From Gammaproteobacteria bacterium (lineage in GTDB: Bacteria > Pseudomonadota > Gammaproteobacteria > SG8-11), in contig JACQEQ010000316.1 in the NCBI GenBank assembly GCA_016200445.1, forward strand, positions 1-20,295: a stretch of DNA of 20,295 nucleotides. The letters run 5' to 3'. The translations under genes were made by a program, and so were the position numbers. Below the pieces are notes generated by a model. It had not been told where the DNA came from. It ran no database searches and worked only from the letters and a program-made list of their open reading frames with translations. Shown one piece after another: positions 1 through 8,421 of this stretch. Position 1 is the stretch's first letter, and every line of letters starts with the position of its first letter.

Positions 1-848
1 TGACGCGGATAACCGTCGCCGTAACCGAAGGCCACGACACCCACCGGCATGTCTTGCGGACAAGTCCACGTGCCGCCGTAGCCGATGGCAGCGCCTTGTT
101 TATAATGATTCACCGCAATCAGCCTGGATTTAATTGTCATGACCGGCGCCAAGCCTTCCTGCGTAGCGCTGCTGTCGCTGAACGGCGAGATACCGTACAG
201 CATCAGACCAGGGCGCACCCAGTCGTAATGCGTCGACGGCCAGGCGAGAATGCCCGCCGAGTTGGCCATGCTGCGAGCGCTAACGTGCGCGTGGGTAAAT
301 TGTTCGAAGCAGGCGACTTGCTGCGTGGTCACACTGCTATTGCGTTCGTCGGCGCTGGCCAGATGCGTCATCAGAATCGGATCCGGTGCAATGCCGGAGC
401 ACGCCGCCAAACGCCGCAACGCATCGGGTAATTGGGCTGGCGCAAAACCTAGGCGGTGCATACCGGTGTCAAGCTTGATCCATACTTGGATCGGAGCAGA
501 GCTATCGAGCGCTGCGTGTTGCAGCAAGTGCAACTGCGCTTCGTGATGCACTACGATATCGAGACGTTCTTGTTGTACCAGCGCTAACTCCGCCGCTTCG
601 AATACGCCTTCGACCAACACGATGCGTTGCGAAATTCCAGCGGAACGCAGCTCCAAAGCCTCGTCGATGGAGGCAACGCCGAAGGCATCCGCGCCATCGA
701 GCGCACGCGCGACGCGCACGATGCCGTGGCCATAGGCATTGGCTTTCACCATGGCGGCCACGCGTGCCTGAGGCGCAAGCTGTCGAACCCGTTGCAGGTT
801 CAGCCGCAGCGCAGAAAGATTAATCTCCGCCCAAGCGGCTCGGCTCAT
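1..848 (-). CDS. alr: Alanine racemase, N-terminal part (runs off the left edge)
   Basis: PLP-dependent cytoplasmic enzyme that interconverts L- and D-alanine and supplies D-Ala for peptidoglycan. About 282 residues are visible of the roughly 360 usual; the 3' end lies outside the window. Reading inward from the ATG at 848 the protein starts MSRAAWAEINLSAL. The PLP-lysine motif VKANAYGHG is at residues 34-42 (Lys35), KLDTGMHRLGF at about 125-135, and RPGLMLYG at about 217. Near the left edge the barrel-to-C-terminal region IGYGGTWTC and AFGYGDGYPR can be read. The start codon overlaps the dnaB stop as ATGA, so translation is probably coupled to dnaB. No frame disruption is seen in the visible part. 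Identification is firm; whether this is the biosynthetic (Alr) or catabolic (DadX) paralogue is inferred from its position behind dnaB, which favours Alr. Confidence 0.95.
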   Translation of the reverse strand, partial: MSRAAWAEINLSALRLNLQRVRQLAPQARVAAMVKANAYGHGIVRVARALDGADAFGVASIDEALELRSAGISQRIVLVEGVFEAAELALVQQERLDIVVHHEAQLHLLQHAALDSSAPIQVWIKLDTGMHRLGFAPAQLPDALRRLAACSGIAPDPILMTHLASADERNSSVTTQQVACFEQFTHAHVSARSMANSAGILAWPSTHYDWVRPGLMLYGISPFSDSSATQEGLAPVMTIKSRLIAVNHYKQGAAIGYGGTWTCPQDMPVGVVAFGYGDGYPR

Positions 849-2242
849 CCATAATCCTCGTTGTGGTAGTCGCCAGACGTGAAGTTTTCGAAGCGCGTGT
901 ACTGACCCAAAAATGTCAAGCGTGTGGTGCCGATGGGGCCGTTACGTTGTTTGCTGATAATGATTTCCGCCGTGCCTTTGTCCGGGCTTTCTTCGTTATA
1001 AACTTCGTCGCGGTAAATAAACACGATCAAGTCGGCGTCTTGCTCGATGGCGCCGGACTCGCGCAAGTCCGACATCACCGGCCGCTTGTTGGGACGTTGT
1101 TCCAAACTACGATTGAGCTGCGACAGCGCAATCACCGGTACTTTCAATTCTTTGGCCAACGACTTCAAGCTGCGTGAAATTTCACTGATTTCGGTGACGC
1201 GGTTTTCTTTGCTGCCGCCGACCTGCATCAATTGCAGGTAGTCGATCACGATCAAGCCCAAACCATGTTCGCGCATTAACCGGCGCGCGCGGGCGCGCAC
1301 TTCGTTGGGAGTTAATGCCGGGGAATCATCGATAAAAATCGGTGCTTCGGCGAGCAGACTCACCGCTGAAGTCAAGCGCGGCCAATCGTCGTCGGATAAT
1401 TTACCGGTACGCACCCGGTGCTGATCGATGCGCCCCAGCGACGACATCATACGCATCGCCAATTGCTCGCCGGGCATTTCCATCGAGAATACCGCCACCG
1501 GCGTTTTGTTCTTGATCGCTGCGTGCTCGACGATGTTCATCGCGAACGAGGTTTTGCCCATCGAGGGACGGCCCGCGACGATAATCAAGTCGGAGGCTTG
1601 CAGCCCCGAGGTCCGGTCGTCGAAATCGGTGTAACCGGTGGGCACGCCGGTGATCGGGTTGTCGAGATGGAACAAGGTGTCGATGCGGTCGACCGCTTTG
1701 ACTAACAAGTCTTTTAGAGCGGAAAACCCGCGCCGGCCGCGCGCGCCTTGATCGGCGATGTTGAACACCAAGCGCTCGGCATCGTCGAGCAATTCTTCGC
1801 TGTTGCGCGCACCTTTGTTGTACACCGAGTCGCTGATTTCGGCGCCGGCCTGCGCCAGCTGGCGCAACACCGCGCGTTCGCGCACGATTTGCGCGTAGGC
1901 CTTGATGTTGGCTGCCGACGGGGTGTTCTTGGCAAGTGCGCCCAAGTACGCCAAGCCGCCGGCTTTATCGAGAATGCCGACATCCTGCATCCATTCCGAC
2001 AACGTGATGACATCAAACGGTTTGGTGAGCCGGCTGAGCTCGGCCATTGCGCGGAAAATCATGCGGTGGTCGTGACGATAGAAGTCGTCCTCCGCGACGA
2101 TTTCCGACACTTGATCCCAGGTTTCATTGTCGAGCATCAAGCCACCGAGCACGGACTGCTCCGCCTCGACGGAATGCGGCGCGACCTTTAACGCGTCGGT
2201 TGCGGAATCTTGAATGCGATTGGCATAGGCGAGATCTTGCAT
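845..2242 (-). CDS. dnaB: Replicative DNA helicase DnaB
   Basis: Hexameric 5'-3' helicase that unwinds DNA at the replication fork and recruits primase. I chose the ATG at 2242 (465 residues, close to the E. coli length) because GGAG lies 5 nt upstream; an in-frame GTG at 2272 would add ten residues without a good ribosome site. The N-terminal domain is recognisable at PHSVEAEQSVLGGLMLD (about residues 22-38). The RecA-like ATPase domain carries Walker A GRPSMGKT at about 224-231 and Walker B LIVIDYLQLM with Asp near 334. Further conserved blocks are SMEMPGEQLAMRM, SQLNRSLEQRP and SDLRESGAIEQDAD. No intein is present. The last codons overlap alr. A gap of about 350 bases with hairpins separates it from rplI, suggesting its own promoter, but I found no convincing -35/-10 pair there. 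Confidence 0.97.
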   Translation of the reverse strand: MQDLAYANRIQDSATDALKVAPHSVEAEQSVLGGLMLDNETWDQVSEIVAEDDFYRHDHRMIFRAMAELSRLTKPFDVITLSEWMQDVGILDKAGGLAYLGALAKNTPSAANIKAYAQIVRERAVLRQLAQAGAEISDSVYNKGARNSEELLDDAERLVFNIADQGARGRRGFSALKDLLVKAVDRIDTLFHLDNPITGVPTGYTDFDDRTSGLQASDLIIVAGRPSMGKTSFAMNIVEHAAIKNKTPVAVFSMEMPGEQLAMRMMSSLGRIDQHRVRTGKLSDDDWPRLTSAVSLLAEAPIFIDDSPALTPNEVRARARRLMREHGLGLIVIDYLQLMQVGGSKENRVTEISEISRSLKSLAKELKVPVIALSQLNRSLEQRPNKRPVMSDLRESGAIEQDADLIVFIYRDEVYNEESPDKGTAEIIISKQRNGPIGTTRLTFLGQYTRFENFTSGDYHNEDYG

Positions 2243-2411
2243 GACGGCTCCAGAGGTAACGATAACGGCCACGCGAACGGGGAGCTAGTTTGCGCAGAAG
2301 CTCGCCGAACTTCAATTAGGTATGGCGAGTATTTTATGCATTGACCTCGCTGTTTCGCCTGCTACGCCGAGCGCACCGCAAAGCAATTCCATATCGGACA
2401 GTGAACTATCG

Positions 2412-2446
2412 AAGAAAATTGACCGCGTAGCCTTAGATTCGCGGTC
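2412..2446 (-). terminator. Hairpin with short U-rich tail in the dnaB leader
   Basis: The gap 2243-2590 holds no gene. Read on the minus strand, GACCGCG and CGCGGTC (2440-2446 and 2421-2427) form a perfect 7-bp stem with a 12-nt loop, followed by AATTTTCTT. It may be a second terminator for the ribosomal operon or an attenuator before dnaB. The U tract is interrupted, so the call is tentative. Confidence 0.35.
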
Positions 2447-2540
2447 ACCCGCAACACCCTTGCCGTTCGGCTAACTCTTCCCCTTGCCGGCTGAGTAGCG
2501 GACTTCCACCTCCAAGTGAGTGCGCCCTGCCGGGCGCACC

Positions 2541-2570
2541 AAAAAAAACGGCGCTCCTTACGAAGCGCCG
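2541..2570 (-). terminator. Rho-independent terminator after rplI
   Basis: About 20 nt past the rplI stop the minus strand has a perfect 7-bp stem CGGCGCT/AGCGCCG with an 8-nt loop, followed at once by eight T residues. This is a textbook intrinsic terminator ending the rpsF-rpsR-DUF2232-rplI transcript. A second hairpin, TGCGCCC/GGGCGCA at 2521-2538, lies just beyond it but has no T run of its own. Confidence 0.85.
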
Positions 2571-2590
2571 CCGCTGACCAATGCAAGATC

Positions 2591-3037
2591 TTACTCAGGA
2601 ATGATCGAAATCTTCGCTTTGATATTCACATCCGCATGCAGATGCAGATCGACTTCAAAGTCACCCGCAACGCGAATCGGGCCGGTCGGCATACGCACTT
2701 CATGACGCTCGACCGCCACACCAGCTTGTGTAAATGCGTCGGCGATATCAACCGTGCCGACCGAGCCGAACAACTTGTTTTCGTCGCCGACTTTTCGGGC
2801 GATCGACACATGCACAGCAGCGATCTGAGTCGCACGTGCTTGCGCTTGTGCTAACACTTCAGCCGCAGATTTTTCCAGCTCCGCGCGACGCGCTTCAAAC
2901 TTGGCAACATTGCTCTCGGTCGCCGGTACCGCTTTGCCTTCCGGGATCAGGAAATTACGTCCGTAACCATTACGTACGTTGACCTTTTCACCTAAGCTGC
3001 CCAGATTTTCGACTTTCTCTAAAAGAATAACTTGCAT
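2591..3037 (-). CDS. rplI: 50S ribosomal protein bL9
   Basis: Two-domain large-subunit protein that binds 23S rRNA near the base of the L1 stalk and helps keep reading frame. The 148-residue product has the usual bL9 length. The N-terminal domain begins [19 protein letters not shown] and contains the signature [13 protein letters not shown] at about 24-36. A long helix (about 45-75) links it to a C-terminal domain with [12 protein letters not shown] and the closing [11 protein letters not shown]. The gene is last in the rpsF cluster and is followed by a strong terminator. A 101-bp palindromic repeat lies between it and the upstream DUF2232 gene, so its expression depends on read-through of that element or on an internal promoter that I could not identify. 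Confidence 0.97.
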   Translation of the reverse strand: MQVILLEKVENLGSLGEKVNVRNGYGRNFLIPEGKAVPATESNVAKFEARRAELEKSAAEVLAQAQARATQIAAVHVSIARKVGDENKLFGSVGTVDIADAFTQAGVAVERHEVRMPTGPIRVAGDFEVDLHLHADVNIKAKISIIPE

Positions 3038-3087
3038 GACACACCTCGCACGATGAAACTGAATTCGAAACCGTTAACCTAAAAAAC

Positions 3088-3194
3088 TAATTTTAAGTCG
3101 CATTCAAAGGAAGACAAGGCGGAGGCCCGCAGGCAGTACATGAGTACGGCAAGGGCCGACAACGCAGTATTCATTTGAATGCGACTTAAAATAA
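3088..3194. repeat. MITE-like palindromic element with 18-bp terminal inverted repeats
   Basis: The sequence TTTTAAGTCGCATTCAAA at 3091-3108 recurs as a perfect inverse complement at 3174-3191. Both ends are flanked by TAA (3088-3090 and 3192-3194), consistent with a 2-3 bp target duplication. The interior (3109-3173) is itself partly self-complementary: GGCCC pairs with GGGCC around GTAC-ATGA-GTAC, so the whole could fold into one long imperfect hairpin. It encodes nothing. Its right end is only 3 nt from the DUF2232 stop codon. This looks like a non-autonomous mobile repeat. Confidence 0.75.
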
Positions 3195-3197
3195 CTC

Positions 3198-4106
3198 CTA
3201 ACTCTGCGTGGGTCGCACGCGATTCCGTAACTCCACCCATGTATCCAGCAAACCCGCAAACGCCACGACCATCGGCACCACCATCAATACAAAATATAAC
3301 GCGACCAGCCAGACTGCATTTACGCGCCGTGCTGCTACCGATGCGTGTACTACGGCCAAACCCTGCAGCATGTATAACAGCACTAGCACGATCACGATGT
3401 CTTTACTGACCGCCGCCACTTTATCCAGCGGCAGCAGACTGATCAGCATCAAGACCAATGCAACCATCGCCAAGGTCTTGCCGAGCCGCAATTGATAAAA
3501 TTCTTTGCGAAAACCACCCGGGTTGTACAACATCGCTTGCCACCAGCGTGCCAGCAACAAGCTCAACACACTGCTCAGTACAAACCATGCCACGACGATA
3601 CCGGTCATGACATTTGCCATCTGATCCAATGCCACGTGCCAGGTCTCGGCTTGCTCGCTATCCAACCCGGCGGTATCGATGATCTGGGTCTGGATCACCT
3701 TGATCACGGTCTCGCGCCACCAGCCCGCCGGATCGTCAACTCCGGCATACACGGCCAGTACGCCGAGGGCGCCAAGCGATGCAGCCACCACCAGCGTGAT
3801 CGGTAACGACATGGTTTGCCGCAACACGAATGCCAACACAATAATCGGCAGCCACACCACCAGCGCAAACGATGCGCCGACGCCCGGGTCACCTAACGCA
3901 ATACCCGTCACCGCCGCAGTCGCCAGCAGTGCTCCGCCGGTGACAGTCAATGTCTCACGCCAACCCAATCGCAGTGTGACCAACGCGACGGTTGCCGCGC
4001 TGATATAGCTGAACAGCGGAAAGATCAACGACAATCCCATGAAACCGACTGCCGCCGAAATGGCGTGCAGTCGACCCCGCATGATGTATGACGCCAACGC
4101 GCGCAT
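3198..4106 (-). CDS. DUF2232 family membrane protein
   Basis: Polytopic inner-membrane protein of unknown function; the family is regularly found between rpsR and rplI in gammaproteobacteria. I chose the ATG at 4106 (about 302 residues) because GGAG lies 8 nt upstream; an in-frame GTG at 4115 is the alternative. Hydrophobic stretches include AVGFMGLSLIFPLFSYI, ALLATAAVTGIAL, VVWLPIIVLAFVL, VVAASLGALGVLAVYAGV, VMTGIVVAWFVLSSVLSLLLA, MVALVLMLISLL, IVIVLVLLYML and LVALYFVLMVVPMVVAFAGLL. This gives about eight membrane segments with no large soluble domain. Position supports co-transcription with rpsF-rpsR. No catalytic motif is visible and no function is claimed. Confidence 0.85.
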   Translation of the reverse strand: MRALASYIMRGRLHAISAAVGFMGLSLIFPLFSYISAATVALVTLRLGWRETLTVTGGALLATAAVTGIALGDPGVGASFALVVWLPIIVLAFVLRQTMSLPITLVVAASLGALGVLAVYAGVDDPAGWWRETVIKVIQTQIIDTAGLDSEQAETWHVALDQMANVMTGIVVAWFVLSSVLSLLLARWWQAMLYNPGGFRKEFYQLRLGKTLAMVALVLMLISLLPLDKVAAVSKDIVIVLVLLYMLQGLAVVHASVAARRVNAVWLVALYFVLMVVPMVVAFAGLLDTWVELRNRVRPTQS

Positions 4107-4145
4107 CAATGACACTCCGTTGCCGGATGCGAAAGACTCTCGGGT

Positions 4146-4379
4146 TTAATGTTGGTCGGTGTAAGGCAGTAAAGACAGGAAACGCGCCCGCTTGATCGCC
4201 ACCGACAACTGACGTTGATAACGCGCCTTGGTGCCGGTAATGCGGCTCGGCACGATTTTGCCGTTCTCGCTGATAAAACCTTTCAGCAACGCGATATCTT
4301 TGTAGTCAATTTGCTTAATGCCTTCTGCGGTGAAACGGCAGAAGCGTTTACGACGGAAAAAACGTGGTTGTTGTTGCAT
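4146..4379 (-). CDS. rpsR: 30S ribosomal protein bS18
   Basis: Small-subunit protein that pairs with bS6 on the 16S rRNA platform. The 77-residue product has the family length. It starts [16 protein letters not shown], a basic N-terminal tail, followed by the core [19 protein letters not shown] and [24 protein letters not shown], which are diagnostic. It lies about 40 nt downstream of rpsF in the same direction and about 40 nt upstream of the DUF2232 gene. The bS6-bS18 pair is known in other bacteria to repress its own operon through the leader RNA, and a candidate structure lies upstream of rpsF. Confidence 0.97.
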   Translation of the reverse strand: MQQQPRFFRRKRFCRFTAEGIKQIDYKDIALLKGFISENGKIVPSRITGTKARYQRQLSVAIKRARFLSLLPYTDQH

Positions 4380-4421
4380 GCTATATAACCTCGAATTTGG
4401 ATACTGGCTTCAGTGCAGCGT

Positions 4422-4820
4422 TTAGACCGCCGCGCCTTCAATAACTTCCTCGATTGCCGGAGCACTTTCGCTCTCGCGGTACGAACTACTGCTCTCGCGT
4501 TCTTTGTTCAGTGCAATCGGCGACGGCTCGGTTACCGGGCCATCAGTACTGATCACCAGGTTACGCAACACGGCATCGTTAAAACGGAAGGCCGCGCCGA
4601 GTTCATCCAGCACCTTCTGGGTGCATTCGATATTCATCAACACGTAATGGGCTTTGTGAACTTTGGCGATCGGATAAGTCAGTTGACGACGGCCCCAATC
4701 TTCGAGCCGATGAATCTTGCCGCTGTCGGCTTCGATCATGGTCCGGTAACGTTCAATCATCGCAGGCACCTGATCGCTTTGATCAGGGTGAACCATAAAC
4801 ACAATTTCATAATGCCGCAT
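4422..4820 (-). CDS. rpsF: 30S ribosomal protein bS6
   Basis: Small-subunit platform protein that binds bS18. The 132-residue product begins [19 protein letters not shown] and contains the family core [17 protein letters not shown] and [10 protein letters not shown]. After about residue 100 it carries a Ser/Glu-rich, low-complexity tail ([18 protein letters not shown]). The E. coli protein also has an acidic tail, which RimK extends with glutamate; whether that happens here is unknown. The ATG at 4820 has AAGGAG upstream. First gene of the ribosomal cluster, with a clear promoter and a candidate autoregulatory hairpin in its leader. Confidence 0.97.
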   Translation of the reverse strand: MRHYEIVFMVHPDQSDQVPAMIERYRTMIEADSGKIHRLEDWGRRQLTYPIAKVHKAHYVLMNIECTQKVLDELGAAFRFNDAVLRNLVISTDGPVTEPSPIALNKERESSSSYRESESAPAIEEVIEGAAV

Positions 4821-4861
4821 AAATCACTCCTTTTGGATATGGGGTGAGCTTGTTGCTCATT

Positions 4862-4897
4862 CCCAAAGCCTTCACCGGGTTGAAGGCAAGGTTGGCC
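4862..4897 (-). promoter_or_regulatory. Candidate bS6:bS18 autoregulatory leader hairpin
   Basis: In the rpsF leader the minus strand has GCCTTCA-ACCCGG-TGAAGGC (4868-4887), a perfect 7-bp stem whose loop contains CCG. Outer CCAA/TTGG pairing with an asymmetric bulge extends the stem. The published bS6:bS18-binding motif is a stem with an exposed CCG near a short helix ahead of rpsF; the position and CCG fit, but I could not fold or align it. Confidence 0.5.
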
Positions 4898-4912
4898 GGA
4901 AAATGAGGCCGG

Positions 4913-4942
4913 ATTGTACTGGATAGCGGGGTGTGGGTGCAA
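4913..4942 (-). promoter_or_regulatory. Sigma-70 type promoter of the rpsF cluster
   Basis: On the minus strand TTGCAC (4937-4942) and TACAAT (4913-4918) are separated by 18 nt. Both boxes match the consensus at five of six positions. Transcription would start near 4906, giving a leader of about 85 nt that contains the candidate bS6:bS18 hairpin. The rest of 4943-5137 shows no gene. Confidence 0.7.
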
Positions 4943-5087
4943 ACGCGATTCTGCGTACAATCGTGGTTACGATATGTAGTTGAATCTCTGTGCTCGTACG
5001 ACGGCTCTTCAAGTTTTGCCTGCAACTCTTTCGCGTCAATCAGTGCGGCGAGAAATTACAGCAGTGGAAATACGAATTGCTCCCCGT

Positions 5088-5126
5088 CGGTGAAAAAGCG
5101 CGATGGAATCCGGGACGTGGCGCTAT
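5088..5126 (-). terminator. Possible terminator after rlmB
   Basis: About 12 nt past the rlmB stop the minus strand reads AGCGC, an 18-nt loop, then GCGCT running into TTTT. The stem is short (five strong pairs, a few more A-T pairs possible) and the loop long, so this is a weak intrinsic terminator candidate for the rnr-rlmB transcript. Confidence 0.4.
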
Positions 5127-5137
5127 TCTGTAGATAG

Positions 5138-5881
5138 CTACAAGGATCGCTGCCGCACTGCTTCGAACAAGCAGATGCCGGTGGCGACCGAAACGTTGAG
5201 GCTCTCCACCACCCCGGCCATCGGGATATAAGAGAGAAAATCGCAGTGTTCTTTGGTCAGACGCCGCAGGCCTTGACCTTCGGCGCCCATGACAATCGCC
5301 AGCGGCCCTTTCAAGTCGGTTTCATAAATGGATTTATCCGTTTCACCCGCCGCGCCCACTAACCAGATATTGCGGTCTTTCAGCTCGCGCAGAGTGCGGG
5401 CGAGATTAGTTACTTGCACGACCGGCACACTTTCGGCCGCGCCGCTGGCGACTTTGCGCGCAGTAGCATTCAACGGTGAAGAGCGGTCTTTCGGAATGAT
5501 CACCGCGTGCGCACCGGCGGCATCGGCACTGCGCAAACACGCGCCGAGATTATGCGGGTCTTGCACGCCATCGAGCACCAGCAGCAACGGCACACCCTGC
5601 ACGCTATCGAGCAATGCGTCCAGGTCGCCCTCGTGATACGACGGCAAGCCCATGCAACGCGCAATCACGCCTTGATGGCGCGCACCGGGCGCCATCTCGT
5701 CGAGTGTGTGGCGCGGCGCATGATGCACTGCCACTCCGCGCTGCTTCGCGAGTGCCAGCACTTCGGTCACGCGCGCATCGTTGCGACCCTGCAACACCCA
5801 CACCGCCAGCATACGCACGCTGTCGTTGCGCAGCGCCGCCGCAATGGCATGCAACCCAAAAATTAAATCTTCACTGGCCAT
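5138..5881 (-). CDS. rlmB: 23S rRNA (guanosine-2251-2'-O)-methyltransferase RlmB
   Basis: SPOUT-class, SAM-dependent enzyme that methylates the ribose of G2251 in the 23S P loop. The 247-residue product matches the family length. The N-terminal substrate-binding domain begins LIFGLHAIAAALR. The knotted catalytic domain shows the three SPOUT motifs: NLGACLRSADAAG (about 112-124), IVMGAEGQGL (about 195-204) and IPMAGVVESLNVSVATGICLFE beyond about 217. The ATG at 5881 is 14 nt after the rnr stop, with only a weak GTGAG-type ribosome site, so translation may depend on ribosomes finishing rnr. The rnr-rlmB pairing is conserved in gammaproteobacteria. Confidence 0.96.
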   Translation of the reverse strand: MASEDLIFGLHAIAAALRNDSVRMLAVWVLQGRNDARVTEVLALAKQRGVAVHHAPRHTLDEMAPGARHQGVIARCMGLPSYHEGDLDALLDSVQGVPLLLVLDGVQDPHNLGACLRSADAAGAHAVIIPKDRSSPLNATARKVASGAAESVPVVQVTNLARTLRELKDRNIWLVGAAGETDKSIYETDLKGPLAIVMGAEGQGLRRLTKEHCDFLSYIPMAGVVESLNVSVATGICLFEAVRQRSL

Positions 5882-5895
5882 CGTACAATGTCAAC

Positions 5896-8202
5896 TCACG
5901 ACGCTTTCGGTGTACGTTTGCGGCGCGAGCGCTTTTTCTTCGCTGTTTTCTTGGGTGCTTCTTTCGTTGCCGCCTTACCAGCATCTTTCGGTAACGGTTT
6001 CGCGGTCCGCCGCGCAGTTTGCTTTCCGGTAGGTGGTTCGCTGTCGGCCAGTTCGAAATCGATCTTGCGATCATCGAGGCTGACGCGCACCACGCGCACG
6101 CGCACGTTGTCGGCCAGGCGATAAATCGTATTGGTACGTTCGCCCAGCAAGCGATGCTTGGCCGGATCGAAGCGGTAGTAGTCGTTACTCAACGCGGTAA
6201 CGTGCACCAAGCCTTCGACATAAATATCTTTCAGTTCGACGAAAATACCAAAACCTGTCACTCCGGTGATCAGGCCGTCGAAGGTCTCGCCGACCTTATC
6301 AGTCATATATTCGCACTTGAGCCAGTCCACCGCGTCGCGCGTGGCTTCGTCGGCGCGGCGTTCGGTGGCCGAACAGTTCTCGCCCAGTGCGACCATGTCG
6401 TTGTGATCGTAACGGAATTTCTGCGCGGGCTTGCCCGAGAGCTGGTGCCGGATCGCACGATGTACGAGCAGATCGGGATAGCGGCGGATCGGTGAGGTGA
6501 AGTGCACGTACGCCTCAATCGACAAGCCAAAGTGCCCTAGGTTGTCAGGCGCGTACACCGCTTGCTTCAGACTGCGCAACATCACGGTTTGAATCAGATG
6601 CAAATCAGGACGGCCTTGAATCTGTGTCAGCAATTTTGCGTAATGTTTGGGCTCGGGCTTTTCGCCGCCGCCCAAACTCAAACCCAGCTCGGAAAGAAAC
6701 GCCCGTAAATTAAGCAACTTCTCGTCGCCCGGACCTTCATGCACGCGAAACAGCGTGGGCAATTCTTTTTCTTCAAGATATTTTCCGGCGCACACGTTGG
6801 CGGCGATCATGCATTCTTCGATGAGCTTGTGCGCGTCGTTGCGTATCACCGGAATAATGCGTTCGATCTTGCGGTCGGCGCCGAACACGATGCGTGTTTC
6901 GGTGGTGTCGAAATCAATCGCACCGCGTTTGTCGCGCTGCACGCGCAGCGCCTGATATAAGCGATATAAATCTTCAAGATGCGGTACCACGGCGGCGTAT
7001 TGCGTGCGCAGCGCGGCGTCTTGATCAACTAGTATTGCCGCTGCCTTGGTGTAGGTCAGGCGTGCGTGCGAGCGCATCACGCCCTCGAAGAACCGATAGT
7101 CTTTCACCACACCCGCCGGAGTGATGAACATCTCGCACACCATGCACAGGCGATCGACATCGGGATTGATCGAGCACAGGCCGTTGGACAAAATCTCCGG
7201 CAACATCGGAATCACGCGCTCGGGAAAATACACCGAATTACCGCGCTCTTTTGCTTCCTCATCCAGCGCGGTACCAGGCTTGACATAATGCGATACGTCG
7301 GCAATCGCGACCAGCAGCCGCCAACCGCGCCCGTCTTTCTCGCAATACACGGCATCGTCAAAGTCGCGCGCGTCTTCGCCGTCGATAGTAACCAGCGGCA
7401 GCGTGCGAATATCTTCGCGGCCTTGTTTGGCATCTTCCGGCACTTGTGGCGTCAGCGTGGCGATTTCCTGCTCGACTGCATCCGGCCACTCCAGCGGTAG
7501 TTCGTGATCGCGAATCGCAACGTCGATTTCCATGCCCGGCGCCATGTGGTCGCCCAACAGTTCGACCACCTTACCGACCGGTTGACGGTATTGGCTGGGC
7601 GGCGAGGTGAGCTCGACCACCACGATTTGGCCGGTCACGGCGCCGCCAAGATTTTCGCTCGGCACTACGATGTCCTGGGTAATACGCCGATTGTTCGGCA
7701 CCACGAACGCCGCGCCGCCTTCGGTATGCAGCCGGCCCACGATACTGTGATTGCGACGTTCCAGCACTTCTACGATCTGGCCTTCCTTGCGCCCACGCCG
7801 GTCAAGACCCGACACCCGTGCGACCACGCGATCGCCGTGCATTACCGCGCGCATTTCCTTCGCGGACAAAAACAGATCGCCGCCGCCTTCGTCGGGGGTC
7901 AGAAAACCGAAGCCGTCGCGGTGTCCTTCGACACGCCCGACCACCATGTCCATTTTATCGACCAACGCGAAGCCGTCTTTGCGGTTACGCAGCAACTGGC
8001 CGTCGCGCAACATGGCTTTCAAACGGCGGCGCAACGCTTCGAGCTCGTCTTCGCTTTCCAACTTTAATTCCGCAGCAATCTCGTCGTACGTCAGCGGCTC
8101 GCCGCGCTCCGCCAACATCTGCATGATGAATTCGCGGCTGGGGATGGGGCGCTGGTATTTTTCTTGTTCGCGTTCCCAATGGGGGTCGGTGTGTTTTGTC
8201 AT
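5896..8202 (-). CDS. rnr: Ribonuclease R
   Basis: Processive 3'-5' exoribonuclease of the RNB family that degrades structured RNA and takes part in rRNA and tmRNA quality control. The 768-residue protein shows an N-terminal helix-turn-helix-like segment (about 20-80), two cold-shock RNA-binding domains (about 83-215), the RNB domain with catalytic motif IDGEDARDFDDA at 273-284 (Asp274, 280, 282, 283), the block FTSPIRRYPDLLVHRAI in its second half, and an S1 domain (about 640-720, GETFDGLITGVTGFGIFVEL). The tail from about 730 is Lys/Arg-rich, as is usual for RNase R and unlike RNase II. The ATG at 8202 has AGGAAG upstream at a rather long spacing. The gene diverges from tRNA-Leu. Confidence 0.97.
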   Translation of the reverse strand: MTKHTDPHWEREQEKYQRPIPSREFIMQMLAERGEPLTYDEIAAELKLESEDELEALRRRLKAMLRDGQLLRNRKDGFALVDKMDMVVGRVEGHRDGFGFLTPDEGGGDLFLSAKEMRAVMHGDRVVARVSGLDRRGRKEGQIVEVLERRNHSIVGRLHTEGGAAFVVPNNRRITQDIVVPSENLGGAVTGQIVVVELTSPPSQYRQPVGKVVELLGDHMAPGMEIDVAIRDHELPLEWPDAVEQEIATLTPQVPEDAKQGREDIRTLPLVTIDGEDARDFDDAVYCEKDGRGWRLLVAIADVSHYVKPGTALDEEAKERGNSVYFPERVIPMLPEILSNGLCSINPDVDRLCMVCEMFITPAGVVKDYRFFEGVMRSHARLTYTKAAAILVDQDAALRTQYAAVVPHLEDLYRLYQALRVQRDKRGAIDFDTTETRIVFGADRKIERIIPVIRNDAHKLIEECMIAANVCAGKYLEEKELPTLFRVHEGPGDEKLLNLRAFLSELGLSLGGGEKPEPKHYAKLLTQIQGRPDLHLIQTVMLRSLKQAVYAPDNLGHFGLSIEAYVHFTSPIRRYPDLLVHRAIRHQLSGKPAQKFRYDHNDMVALGENCSATERRADEATRDAVDWLKCEYMTDKVGETFDGLITGVTGFGIFVELKDIYVEGLVHVTALSNDYYRFDPAKHRLLGERTNTIYRLADNVRVRVVRVSLDDRKIDFELADSEPPTGKQTARRTAKPLPKDAGKAATKEAPKKTAKKKRSRRKRTPKAS

Positions 8203-8262
8203 GTGTATTCTGTCTTCCTAAAAAAATAATGAGTTGAGACGCGCTGTGAACGCAGCCTCACA

Positions 8263-8291
8263 TTGACTTTGCCAAGTCGGATCAGTAAATT
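8263..8291 (+). promoter_or_regulatory. Promoter of tRNA-Leu
   Basis: TTGACT (8263-8268), a 17-nt spacer and TAAATT (8286-8291), followed by the GC-rich stretch GCGCGTTCC. A GC-rich discriminator after the -10 box is typical of stringently controlled stable-RNA promoters. The predicted start lies about 40 nt before the mature tRNA. Confidence 0.7.
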
Positions 8292-8298
8292 GCGCGTT

Positions 8299-8327
8299 CC
8301 GGACGACAGCATGAACAATGCGTCCGG
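8299..8327 (+). repeat. Hairpin in the tRNA-Leu precursor leader
   Basis: CCGGACG (8299-8305) and CGTCCGG (8321-8327) are perfect inverted arms with a 15-nt loop, ending 9 nt before the mature 5' end. It would form a stem in the precursor, where RNase P must cut just downstream. It could alternatively belong to the divergent rnr control region. Confidence 0.5.
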
Positions 8328-8335
8328 CGCACACC

Positions 8336-8421
<86 letters not shown>

